Assembly: GCA_015680685.1 (NCBI GenBank)
Contig: MNCI01010050.1
Span: forward strand, 6,950 to 65,124
Length of the DNA stretch: 58,175 nt
Origin: Gnetum montanum
Taxonomy: Eukaryota > Streptophyta > Gnetopsida > Gnetales > Gnetaceae
Reading direction: 5' to 3'
Below the pieces are notes generated by a model that had not been told where the DNA came from, did no database searches, and worked only from the letters and a program-made list of their open reading frames with translations. Position numbers and translations under genes: made by a program. Positions 35,900 through 45,820 of the stretch are shown one piece after another. The number at the start of each line of letters is the position of its first letter. The first letter of the stretch is position 1.

Positions 35900-38800
35900 A
35901 TGGCATCAACTCAACAAATGCTAGATTTTTTTGAAATGATGACCAAGACTCTGGACCTAGAAACTGATAGCATCACCAAAGACCCGTTGGCTGAAGTCCC
36001 CATTATCGTGCCAAATGGCGAAGTTAAAATCCTGAAACTAAGTACATTGTTAAGCCTGTAACTAGCCAATGACATAGCACAAGTGCTTAAAGACAACATA
36101 AAATCATTCTCTTAGTATTACACTGACATGCCTAGGCTAGACCCTCGAATAGTCCAGCACAACATTATACTCGATCCAAAATTAAGACCAGTGAAACAAA
36201 AATCACGTAAGGTTAAGCCTGAGGTAGCGTTGGCAGTCCGCAATGAAATCACCAAACTTTATCAAGCTAGTTTCATTTGGGTNCAGTTGATCTTGACCAC
36301 TGGGCATGCCTTGTTATCTTTTATGGATGGCTTTTCAGGATATAACCAAATTTGGATTAACCCTGAACATCAACTTAGGACGATCTTCATGACACCATGG
36401 GGTACTTTTTTCTACACGATGATTCCATTCGGTCTCAAGAATGTCAGTGCTAGATACCAAAGAGCAATGAAATTTTTCTTTAGTGATTATATCTTCAACT
36501 TGCTCAATGACTATGTGGATGATATTGTGGTTAAATCAAAGACATCAGAACAACACATAGAAGATCTTGACTTGGTACTAAAGCGTTGTTTAAAATATGA
36601 GCTGAGACTTAACCCAAAGAAATGTGTCTTTGGAGTCAAAATAGGAAAAATGCTTGGATTCATAGCCTCAGAAGTTGGGATATGAGTAGACCCCAATAAA
36701 TTTAAGGCCATAACAAACTTGAAACCACCAAGAAACCTTACCAAGCTCTGAGGTCTACAAGGTAGATTACAGTTCATCAAGTGTTTCATAGAAAAACTGA
36801 CGGACAAGTTGGAACCTATGAACCACTTGCTATGCAAGAACATCCATTTTGAATGGACTTCACAATGCCAGGAAGCATTTGACAACATTAAAATAGCACT
36901 TGTTCAACTACCCACAGTTTATCCACCTTGAAATGATAAACCGTTTTACATCTACCGTGCCACTTCGGACTCATCAATCGCATCCATGCTTTGCCAGAAA
37001 CAAGATGATGGAACCGAAGTCCCTGTCTATTACTTAAGCCATGCATTAGTATCCCATGAGAAGAAGTATAACAAGGTGGAGAGGTCATGTTTAGCTCTTA
37101 CCTTTTCCTTAAAGAAATGGTGACAGTACCTCTTCCGTAACCAAGTCAATATAATATTCAAGGATAATGTCCTCAGAGCCATCACAAGAAACATTTACAA
37201 GTTAAGTAGAATAGCTCGTTGGAAAGCCATGATAGCTGATTTTGACTTATACTATATAGCGCAATCATCAGTTAAGGGTCAAGCCATAGCAAATCAAATG
37301 ACTGCATCACCAACGCACGATCAGGCAACGATAGAGCCAGAGTTCTCTGATGAAAATGTAAGTGTAATAGACATAGTACCCAATGACTACGATGCCATTT
37401 TGAACTTTTATGGAGCATCCACCTCTCGAGGGGGAAGTGCTGCTGCTGTCATCACCTATCCCTCTAGGGAGATCCGACCCTCTGCTTATCGTTTTGACTT
37501 TCACTGTACCAACAATGTAGCACAGTACGAAGGTATCCTTAGAGCTCTCATGGCAGCACTAGCTTCAGACATCACACGACTGGTAGTCAGAGGTGACTCA
37601 AAATTAGTTCTAAATCAAGTCATAGACGTTTATGCATGCAAAGAGCAATAGTTACAATCATACTGTGATTTGACTAAGCACTTACTGAAGCGATTCGAAA
37701 ATATAGATGTGCAACATGTTTCCAGAAATGATAACACAATTGTAGATGCACTTGCCACGTTAACTCTAAATATATCACCAAACATGTTCCACACGTTGCC
37801 CAGTTCTATAATCAATTATACCAAACCCATAACTGATACTCCCGATGGATTACCGATTGCATCTGTTAGTACAATGCAGGCCGCAGAATGGTATGATGAC
37901 ATAAAGGAGTACCTTTTACACGGTGAACCGCCTCAACATCTGATGAATGCACAAAAGGATGTAGTACGAAAACGTTCTCGATAGTATGCATTAGTAGGTG
38001 ATACATTGTGTCGTCAATCCTACGAAGGCATCTTGTTAACATGCATTAGTAGCACTGATGGCCAAACCATTGTGGAGCAAGTACATGATGGACTATGCTG
38101 AGGTCACATAGCACCCAAAGCAATGGCAACAAAAATAAGACGTTTGGGCTATTATTGGCCACACATGGAGTACGATTGTTTCTCCAAGGCCAAAACATGC
38201 AGTATCTGTCAAAAACATAGCAATTTGATACATGTTCCACCAAATGAGCTGCATACAACGCAAATCACCTAGCCTTTCCAGAAGTGGGGGTTGGACATTA
38301 TAGGACCGATAACTCCCCCATCTTCTGTAGGACATAGCTTTATCATAACCTTGAAAGAATATTTCATAAAATGGGTAGAAGCTATTCCCCTTAGAAAGAC
38401 CTTATCCAAACACATATGCAACTTCATTCTAGAAAACATCGTGACCCGTTTTGGCATTCCAATGATCATCATCACTGATAATGGACCATAGTTCAGCAGT
38501 GCCGAAACTAGAACTTTCTGTGAAAGCCTAGGGATCAAACATTCATTTTCATCCCCTTACTACCCTCAGAGCAATGGACAAGCCAAAGCTACAAATAAGA
38601 TCATCATCACAGTGCTCAAAAGGATGCTTACTCAGAGCAAGAAAAGATGGCACGAATAGTTAGTATACGCACTATGGGCTTATCGCACTACACATCAGAC
38701 TTCCACAAGTAAAACTCCATATAGTCTTATTTATGGTTCAAAATCTGTTTTACCTTTGGAGTTGCAGGTATCATCCTTAAGGATCACACTTTCCAGACTC

Positions 38801-39127
38801 CTTGACGAAGGTCAAAACAATGACTTGTGCATTGTTGACTTGGAATCGGTGGAGGAGGAACGTACACGTGCACTCGATCAGATTGAATGGTACCAAAAGC
38901 AACAATGACGATGCCATCGGCATGATATTCATAAGCACCCAATCAAGGAAGGCAACCTTGTACTCAAAGCCGTTCAGGACCTCCCAGAAAAATTCTCAGC
39001 CAATTGGGAAGGGCCCTACTTGGTCACCAAAGCATACGACAATGGAGTGTTTAAGCTAGCTAACATGAACGGGAACGAGCTTGCACACCTGACCAACCAC
39101 TTGTACTTGAAACCGTTCTACATTTGA
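35900..39127 (+). pseudogene. pol of element B (RT, RNase H, second RNase H, integrase)
   Basis: The frame starts at ATG 35900 (after a TAA at 35879) and stays in one phase to the TGA at 39127. RT: DPRIVQHNIILDPKLRPVKQ, then a gap (see the base N at 36283), GHALLSFMDGFSGYNQIWI, FMTPWGTFFYTMIPFGLKN and LNDYVDDIVVKS (36505-36540). About 44 residues of the finger/palm region present in A are missing. RNase H: VPVYYLSHALVSHEKKYNKV. Second RNase H: NFYGASTSRGGSAAAV, CTNNVAQYEGILRAL, VVRGDSKLVLNQVI (37400-37630), where Tyr replaces the first catalytic Asp. Integrase: GYYWPHMEYDC, AKTCSICQKH, WGLDIIGPITPP, ITDNGP-TAG-FSS, YYPQSNGQAKATNKII, and WAYRTT through to LKPFYI. Stops at 37121 and 38270 replace Arg and Trp codons of A. 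Confidence 0.9.
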
Positions 39128-39149
39128 GCATAAACCCAGGAATGTGCAT

Positions 39150-39412
39150 GTCCTGGAATCATGATGGTAAACTGATACCATAGTACGTCCATAATGACAA
39201 TAAACTAGAACCCATCTGGTATGACTTTAAACTGCCACAGTTTCATTCGCCAAAGTCCACTAAGACTATAAACTAGTTTACCTCTTCACAGTCCACCAAG
39301 ACTATAAACTAGCAGTATACCATTCGCTACGATGCTAAACTAGCACTGTCCAATGGGTTATGATGTTAAACTAACCCACGATAGTTCACCTTAACTATAA
39401 ACTGGCAGCTTC
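39150..39412 (+). repeat. TAAACT-type repeats after pol B
   Basis: Eight copies of a word of the form ATGACNNTAAACTRGCA occur about every 30-40 bp (for example CCATAATGACAATAAACTAG, CCACTAAGACTATAAACTAG and GCTACGATGCTAAACTAGC). The matching block of A lies at 49305-49565. Confidence 0.8.
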
Positions 39413-39419
39413 ATCTCTC

Positions 39420-40480
39420 GCCTCTCGGTTTATGAGCAACTGCCTCACTCATCATCGGTCAAACCTGACAACATGGCTGCCATGCATATTCAATGCTTGA
39501 AATCTCATCTAGTGCCTTTGTTTCATCAGTTGCTTTCCAAGTCCAAGCTTGCTCACTTACTCCTGATTTTCTTGTCTTCCTGGAGTTGTGTTTACAGGAT
39601 GACACTCAGAGGTGTTCGTACAAGAATGCACTTCGTCACAGTGGCAAGGTACCATATTGTTCCTAAAGCATGCAACCAGATTATTCGATCTGTTCAAATG
39701 TACTATCCTAGTCCCTGAGACATTCCCTAGTTCTCTAAAACTCCCACTTCCCCCTTCTATTTGGTTACAGCTTCCAGATACATATCCCAAAACCTTGAGT
39801 ACACTATTGCATGCTCTGACACCCTCAAGCAGTTGCAGCACACAACATGACACTCGAGCATGAGTACAAGGTTAAAACAAAGATCTGTCCAAAAATAACA
39901 AAAAAATATATACAAATAAACACCGAAAAAAAAACACAAAAAAAGACTCTTGGCACTTCCCATACAAGTCCCAGACGGGAAGGCAGTTATCTTGGAAGCA
40001 AGTACTCATGTCTCAAATGCTTAAGTAACATCTCATTACGTGGCTTTGACTCTCCGCCAATAGGTTTCCTTTAACACTAAACAAAGGCCCTGTTCTTCCA
40101 AAGAACGCAACACATCATCACATGGCTTTAGTTGTGCCAACAAGTCCTCTTAAACACTAAACAAGATTCTTGTTCCTCCAAGGGACGTACACCTCATGTC
40201 TTGGTCCTGAGTCTGCTAGACAATGGCTATTGACAAGGATCAACATGACCCGTATACACCAGAGCATCTCCGTCATCATGCACAATCCCTTGATCAGTTC
40301 CCCATCCCCATGATTTCCATCTCCCTATCCAGCTACAAATTTCATTTCCCCAATCACATGTACTACTGAACTTGGTGCGATGACATTTGGCCAAGTGCCA
40401 AAGGATAATATTTCTACCAAGTTTCCTGTGGTGTTTTGTACTTCTTTGTCGATGCTTCTCGGGCTGATTCCTCCAAGCGT
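39420..40480. other. 3' non-coding region of element B
   Basis: About 1 kb lies between the pol spacer and the polypurine tract. Short frames exist on both strands, but none matches the corresponding region of A (49566-50462) or a known family. Confidence 0.5.
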
Positions 40481-40497
40481 CAACAAAGAGGGGCCAA
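40481..40497 (+). other. Polypurine tract of element B
   Basis: CAACAAAGAGGGGCCAA ends directly at the TG of the 3' LTR. A has the same tract with one change (CAACAAAGAGGGACCAA), so both elements use the same plus-strand primer type. Confidence 0.7.
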
Positions 40498-41738
40498 TGA
40501 AACACCATAAAATTTTGGGCTTAGTACTTCTCCAACAAGAATCGAGCTAAAATCATGATGCTCCCCACCATGACTAAAGCTTGACGACCTCACAAAAAGC
40601 TTCAAACGGAGTCAAACTAAGCAAGAAATGGTTCCCTAGCATCCACAAAAGACTATAGCGACATCTGGCATCAAACCTAGCAAATTTTAAGCTCAAAATA
40701 TTTAGTTTTCACTAAGTATGCAACGTGCATGCCTAGCATGTGACTTCAAAGACTACCCAAAACAAGCACTTCAAAGTAAGATTTCCACAAGGCATCAACT
40801 CTCAAAGATAAGGAAATTGTTAGGCATCATCATGGGCTTAAGAAAATTAGGTTTTGACCTCGAAATCATGCACTTTGGGGTTCACACACTGAGCATGTAC
40901 ATCCTGCACACCCAGCGTGTAGCACAGCGTACACCAGTCAAGGCCTTTCAAAACCATGTCAAATCAAGTCCAAATGAGCCCAAATTCGACAGACAGCATT
41001 CTCATGATCCAAGGGCCAAGCGAAAGATTTTCTATTGTAACAGTAGTGTTCATTTGTAAAGTTGAATTCCTTTATATTGCTTAAGTTTGTACACTGGGTC
41101 ACACAGGCAATGTAGCCACCTATTATCTGACTTGAAATTATCTCACCCATGGCCACTCATAAACCTCATAAAAACCCCAATTTTTTAGGAGATCATGGTT
41201 GGCAATCTGGGTAAACAAGAGACAGAAAAACTGGAGACACTCAACAAATTAGAGCAGGAAACTGATACACTGGACTTCTACCCTGTACGCTGAGCATACA
41301 GCCTTCACACTATGCCTGCACTTTAAACCAGTACATCACCATCTCCCAACATCCATTGGGGCTATTCGTCCGCCTTATGTCAGATTCACAACTACGTTTA
41401 GACCGGTGCATTGTAATCTCATTTTGTAATAAAGTTTTTTCATTTCTGATCAAGATTTGTTACAGTTTTCATCCATTTTTTCTGCCTCTGTATTTTTTTT
41501 CTTTGCATGTTCATGTTTTGGTCAACGTTTATCACGTTGTTTACGTATAACCCAGTGTATTGCACATTTCTATATGTTGGGGAAATCCTTGTCTGATCTG
41601 CATGCAGACCACCCAAGGTACTCTACCTTCATTCGTTCCAGCTTACCCTCAAGGGAAGGTAGGGTCTTCTGTGCTCGTCTGTAAATCACACAGTGCTCGT
41701 CCCATTCCAGCCTTGCATGGATGATTTCAGATAGTACA
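40498..41738 (+). repeat. 3' LTR of element B
   Basis: TGAAACACCATAAAATTTTG to ATAGTACA, paired with 23423-24724. By eye the first 200 bp differ at about one base in ten, mostly transitions. About 60 bp of the left copy (around 24020-24090, ACGCTGGCATGC-rich) are missing here near 41100. Apparent minus-strand frames that cross its right edge join LTR to A sequence and are artefacts of the insertion. Confidence 0.88.
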
Positions 41739-42172
41739 TCTGTACGGGGTGGGGGAGGTCCTGAGACATCATCAGTAGCACCTGTTACATGATTAAGCAT
41801 GTCAGCAACTGCCAAAATGGACTACGATAAGGAACACACAAAGCCTAACTCACTAGCATTCGGCTGCAGTCTTTCTTCTTGCCGATGCAAGATGATCACA
41901 ATAGGCTCAGTAGAAGGCCCGACCAAGTCCATAAAAGCCCCTACCTCATGTAGTGGTGCCTTTCCTTTTAGGAGACCAACATCTTTTTTATTTTGGGGCG
42001 GTACCTCTTCGTTGGTAGGAAGAGGCTCCCTAATGACAAGAGCCCCTACCCTAGAGAAAGAAGCTCCATTATTCTTGACCGGGGCCCTTTCCTCCAAAAC
42101 TAAGGCCCCTATGTATTTATTTTTCACCCCCATCTTGAGGGTCGACACTTCCTCATTACCTTCTTCTTTTTC
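41739..42172 (-). pseudogene. Antisense gene of A: exon cut by element B (5' part)
   Basis: An acceptor TTCTTTTGTGAG precedes 42172. The exon reads GNEEVSTLKMGVKNKYIG, ALVLEERAPVKNNGASFSRV, GALVIREPLPTNEEV, KGKAPLHEVGAFMDLVGP, then LHRQEERLQPNASELGF, a TAG, and MLNHVTGATDDVSGPPPP up to the insertion point. Short AP..(N)GA..(V)GA units repeat within it. It corresponds in position to the acidic exon of B but is only weakly similar. Confidence 0.5.
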
Positions 42173-42302
42173 TCACAAAAGAACATACATATGTCAATTC
42201 GAAACAAGTTAACTCAAAACAGATGCCATGCTACAATGCACTGCCTAACGAAGCATAGAATAGTAGAAAATAGCAAAGTAAACATTATATAAAAATGCTT
42301 AC

Positions 42303-43349
42303 CAATGGAGGTCTGCATTCGCCACAGCTTGAGCCACAGTCTTCGTCCCTCCTCTTCATGAGGGCTTTCCCTGGCTGGGGGAGGTCTCTTCCTTAGCAAC
42401 TCCGTGAGCACAGTCTCAGCTATGAGACATTCACCCTGCATCATGTTACCAGTTATGAAAGGGGACATCTCTCCCACACTGTCCTGACTGCAAGCACTAC
42501 AAACTACCAAACCTTTAGTTGTTACAGACAACGACTCCCCAACGATTTCCTAGGGATCTTGGGCTTGCATAGTCCAAAGGACCTATTGAATCTATGGCTT
42601 GGGAATCTGGTCGCGATCTAGCTCAAACTAGACTCCATCCTCCTGGACCACCAGGAACTCCGTAAAGCACTTTAAACAGCCTATGTAGAAGGCATAGTGT
42701 ATGTTAGAGCGGGGCTCCATTTTCTCACGAAGTCCCAAAATCTCGACCTGCAAACCACTACATAGGAATTCAGCCCAGTTGTAACGGGCCCCCTCCTCCA
42801 TGACTTCCCTCATTACCCAAGCTTGCTCAAGACCTAGGACCTTCCCTTGGGTGAGCAGTTGAGGGAATGTGTGGGCACGAAAAAATGGGTATATCCCCAT
42901 GGCAGGACCGTCCTTACGCTTTTCCATAGGGAACCCCTTTCGCTCCTTGGTGAGCCTTAGCCACTCCTCGATATGCTTCTTCTAAAGGGTAAACTCCTAC
43001 TTGCCCTTCAACACCACATCGGTGCCATCAGTAGGGACGCCAAAAAAATATGCAAATAGATGGTCATTGATGTCAAAGACCACCTACACACCCCGCACAT
43101 ACGTACAAAAATGGCTCACCTGTCCAAAGAAGGAGTTGACCAAGGAGAGCATCTCGGCAGCAAAGATGCCCGAATTCAGAGTCATGAACAAATCCATAAG
43201 CCTAGCCCTTCATATTTTCTTGAGCAAGGGGTATGAAGCCCCTCGTTTTAACCAGCTCTGGCTTACCGCTACTTCATTGTTTTTGAAGCAGATGTTTCCC
43301 CCTTGCCTCCTGGAAGTTACCACCATCACCTCACGAGGCTTCTTCGCCC
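42303..43349 (-). pseudogene. Antisense gene of A: long exon with the RYNWAEFL core
   Basis: It runs from the acceptor CATTGTTGCAG (43350) to the donor CCATTG|GTAAGC (42303). It reads AKKPREVMVVTSRRQGGNI, ARLMDLFMTLNSGIFAAEML, YFFGVPTDGTDVVLK, ERKGFPMEKRKDGP, IYPFFRAHTFPQLLTQGKVL, EEGARYNWAEFL, RSNIHYAFYIGCLKCF and TEFLVVQEDGV, then further to GRRLWLKLWRMQTSI. Blocks, spacing and both intron edges agree with B 32021-33042. TAG/TGA stops occur at several places. The domain is not recognised. Confidence 0.6.
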
Positions 43350-43410
43350 CTGCAACAATGTTCACAAAACGTACTTAGCATAACAATGTAGAAAATGCAA
43401 AATAAAATAC

Positions 43411-43760
43411 CTACGAAAACACTTGAGCATGTGGCGCCTGCCTATTAATCCACTAGGTCTGTACAATGATGGGAATAGTGGGAGTTCAACCACCAAAACT
43501 GCTTCGAGCATGACCTACTTGAAAGGTTCTCTCCACTCCTTGTCCAGCCAACCCTTCATCCTACACTGACTGTAGAAAGTAGCGAGCATGTGTAGGTAGG
43601 AACAGTATTCTCCTCCCCCCCCCCCCCCCCCCACAATGACCAATCATGCCTGCCCACAAGCTCTTGGCAGAGGTAAATTCCTGTAGGGCTAGCTGCGTCG
43701 TGGCCAACTCACCAGGCTGGTCATGAACCCTGTCATCATTAATATAGAACTTGGTGATAA
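43411..43760 (-). pseudogene. Antisense gene of A: short exon after the HAD region
   Basis: It reads KFYINDDRVHDQPGELATTQ, LALQEFTSAKSLWAGMIG, then an 18-base G run (C on the plus strand), after which the phase changes to YLHMLATFYSQC and RMKGWLDKEWREPF. It ends with a donor CGTAG|GTATTT at 43411. B 33123-33407 matches it without the G run. The acceptor side is unclear because the expected AG is AC. Confidence 0.5.
43615..43632. repeat. 18-base C homopolymer
   Basis: An uninterrupted run of 18 C on the plus strand lies inside the antisense gene of A. It changes the reading phase relative to B. The length may be unreliable because homopolymers are hard to sequence. Confidence 0.8.
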
Positions 43761-43833
43761 GCACACACTATCAACACTCGGCCAGGTACAGTCGACGTTG
43801 CACAACCAAGCAAAGAAAAGACACAAAACTCAC

Positions 43834-44283
43834 CTGCCAACACAATAGACGGTCCCCTGTAGGTTTTGAAAGTACGTCGCCATGTGGCGTGCCAAATATA
43901 ATGTGTTGTACTAGTGATAGCATTGGTGTTCTAGCGTGTCCTAGATCTAGGCTAAACGTCTCAACCCTGTTGAGTGTTAGGTGGACCCTCCTCCCAGCCT
44001 GTTTGTAGTCGCATCGTCAAAAAGGTATCTTAGGATGCCCCGATTTTCCCTTGGCAGCATGGCCTCTATTATGCCGGATGCCTGCATCTCGTCTAAGGAG
44101 GACCAAACCATCAGACTAAAGTGGTTGAGAAGGAATTGCAAGAAGTCTCGTGCCCCTTCCTTGAACCAAATCGCTCGATCTCCCACATGTATCGGGGGAG
44201 CAGGAACATTGGCCATAGGTCTGCCCACATGACATAGGACCCCTTCAAGGTCCAAAATGATCAGCCTAGACCTTGGCCCTACC
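43834..44283 (-). pseudogene. Antisense gene of A: FCP1/NIF-like HAD domain exon
   Basis: The exon lies between the acceptor TTACGTCGTGCAG (44284) and the donor GGCAG|GTGAGT (43834). It reads GPRSRLIILDLEGVLCHVG, then AIWFKEGARDFLQFLLNHFS, LMVWSSLDEMQASGIIEAML, ILRYLFDDATTNRLG and, after stops, MATYFQNLQGTVYCVGR. DLEGVL stands where HAD phosphatases have DxDGT(L/V): the nucleophile Asp is kept and the second Asp is Glu. HFSLMVWSS matches the motif-II strand of FCP1/NIF proteins. The A and B exons agree in length, motif order and both splice sites, although their sequences have diverged widely. The usual C-terminal DN(S/D)P-type loop is not visible. Confidence in the fold assignment is moderate. 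Confidence 0.6.
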
Positions 44284-44803
44284 CTGCACGACGTAACCAA
44301 AAAATATTGGCATCACATTTGAACGTAATACATGTGCAACATAGTAGTGCCTAGCAGACCATAAATATAGCATAGCATAATCCCTTGTCCATACATAGCA
44401 TAGCAAGGATGCAAAAGCCTAGCATAGCGAGAACATGCAAGTAGCCTAGCATAGTAGCAAAACAACTAACAACATGCTCAAACAAAACAATTGTCGCAGT
44501 GCCACATCACACATAACCAAATCCTCCTAAGGGTTTTACATCATGACATGCCAAGGTCAAACAACTTAAATGGCCCTAGCGCTACAGTCGCGACAACGAC
44601 GGCGGCAGCAACAGCCTTGCATGCAATCACAACAAAACCCTTGCACAACAGCCATGACCAAAAAAAAGAGGTCGCAGCAATACAAAGGCTAAAACAACAT
44701 GGCCACAGAAAATACAAATAGCAAAACAAATAAGATGCAAAACTAGAGCAGAAAGCAGAAAAAGGCGCAAGATGAAAAGGGTAAAGGAGATATGAAAACT
44801 CAC

Positions 44804-44900
44804 TAGGTCAACAGTGTGCTCTCCCATGCCAGAACACGTGCTTGTGGTGCACACCTCAAGGTCTTTCTTGCCTCCCCAACCTTCGCAAGCACCAAATGAG
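44804..44900 (-). pseudogene. Antisense gene of A: candidate first exon
   Basis: A donor CTA|GTGAGT at 44804 ends a coding-like stretch that reads either LAKVGEARKTLRCAPQARV or MCTTSTCSGMGEHTVDL, depending on frame. The start is uncertain. The intron to 44283 contains several AGCATAGC words. Confidence 0.25.
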
Positions 44901-44959
44901 TTTTAGGAGCTATGGACCTGCTTGCAGATTTATGACCTTTGCTTTAGAAATTCACCTCG

Positions 44960-45820
44960 CTAATCGATTAACACAATTGCTTCGTGCTCCAAGATCACTG
45001 AGTTCTCCAATGAGGATTTTACACTTTTATGGTGAAAATGGTGAAATTACCAGGGTTTAATCTCTATTTATGGCAGTAGTGGCAAAATGGGAAAACTTTC
45101 CCTCTCTCTCTCTCTCTGATTAATGCGGAGCGTGACGTGCAGCATAGCATGCTCGCCATGACATCACAACACTGTTAGCATTTAAACCTTGGCACGCTCC
45201 AAGCCAACTACTTACTTGCCCAGAAATAAGAAAAAAATAGAATATATAATATTTGTTTTCGACTAAGGGTCTGAAAAAACCTTAAACTAACGAGCCTAGC
45301 GTAGTTGCACCCTTCAAGGTCTGAAAGGATCCTAAAATAGTAGTTTCAACTCGTTACATTCGCAGTCCGTAATGACATTAAACTAACTACATCCTTACAT
45401 TAGTAGTTACCTCATACGCTTCAACATAGGTGGTATCACATTTCCTAGGAGTTTCATGTCTTCATTCCTGCACTGGTAGTTCAATACTCTACATACTTGC
45501 ACTTTCTTTTTTATTTTTCATATTAAGATTTTGTGTGTTACAATATGACAGTCCTAGATGACACTAAACTAGCAGTTTGGCATTCGCATATCAATGGTTA
45601 TACAACTTTGCACTTCACATCAATAATTTTTATATCTTTAGCAATTCTAGACTCTTGTGCCTTGGTAGTCTGCCATGACCTTGAACTAGCAAACTTTTAA
45701 TCTTTACATTATCATACTTGACAAGTTGCATCTCAGCGTTGCTTTGCAGATTTGCGTATCACACAATCTCTGACCACCATTACCCAAGTTTTCGTCTTAC
45801 GATGGTAGGTCAAACAAAAG
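44960..45820. repeat. Spacer before pol A with TAAACT-type repeats
   Basis: The copies near 45270, 45329, 45362, 45551 and 45668 read like GTCCGTAATGACATTAAACT and CTAGATGACACTAAACTAGC. A (CT)n run lies at 45103-45117. As in B, this block lies between the divergent 5' ends of the antisense gene and pol. No gene is visible. Confidence 0.65.

Larger units (their letters stand above)
23423..41738 (+). mobile_element. Element B: Tat-like Ty3/gypsy LTR retrotransposon nested in A
   Basis: LTRs at 23423-24724 and 40498-41738 match along their length. The right one starts TGAAACACC; the left one has lost the G (TAAAACACC). It has the same plan as A: primer site, repeated leader, gag-protease, antisense multi-exon gene, pol with two RNase H domains, and the polypurine tract AACAAAGAGGGGCC. 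The coding parts are clearly homologous to A, but the LTR bodies and leaders are quite different, so A and B are related families, not copies. B lies inside an exon of A's antisense gene, so B arrived later. Confidence 0.9.

Noticed and set aside
36511-36888. Minus-strand frames opposite pol (also at 38269-38538 and 48340-48603)
   Set aside because: They are complementary shadows of RT and integrase codons, with no independent motifs.
40718-41059. 113-codon plus-strand frame in the B 3' LTR
   Set aside because: The paired 5' LTR has stops in the same stretch, so the frame is not conserved even between the two LTRs.
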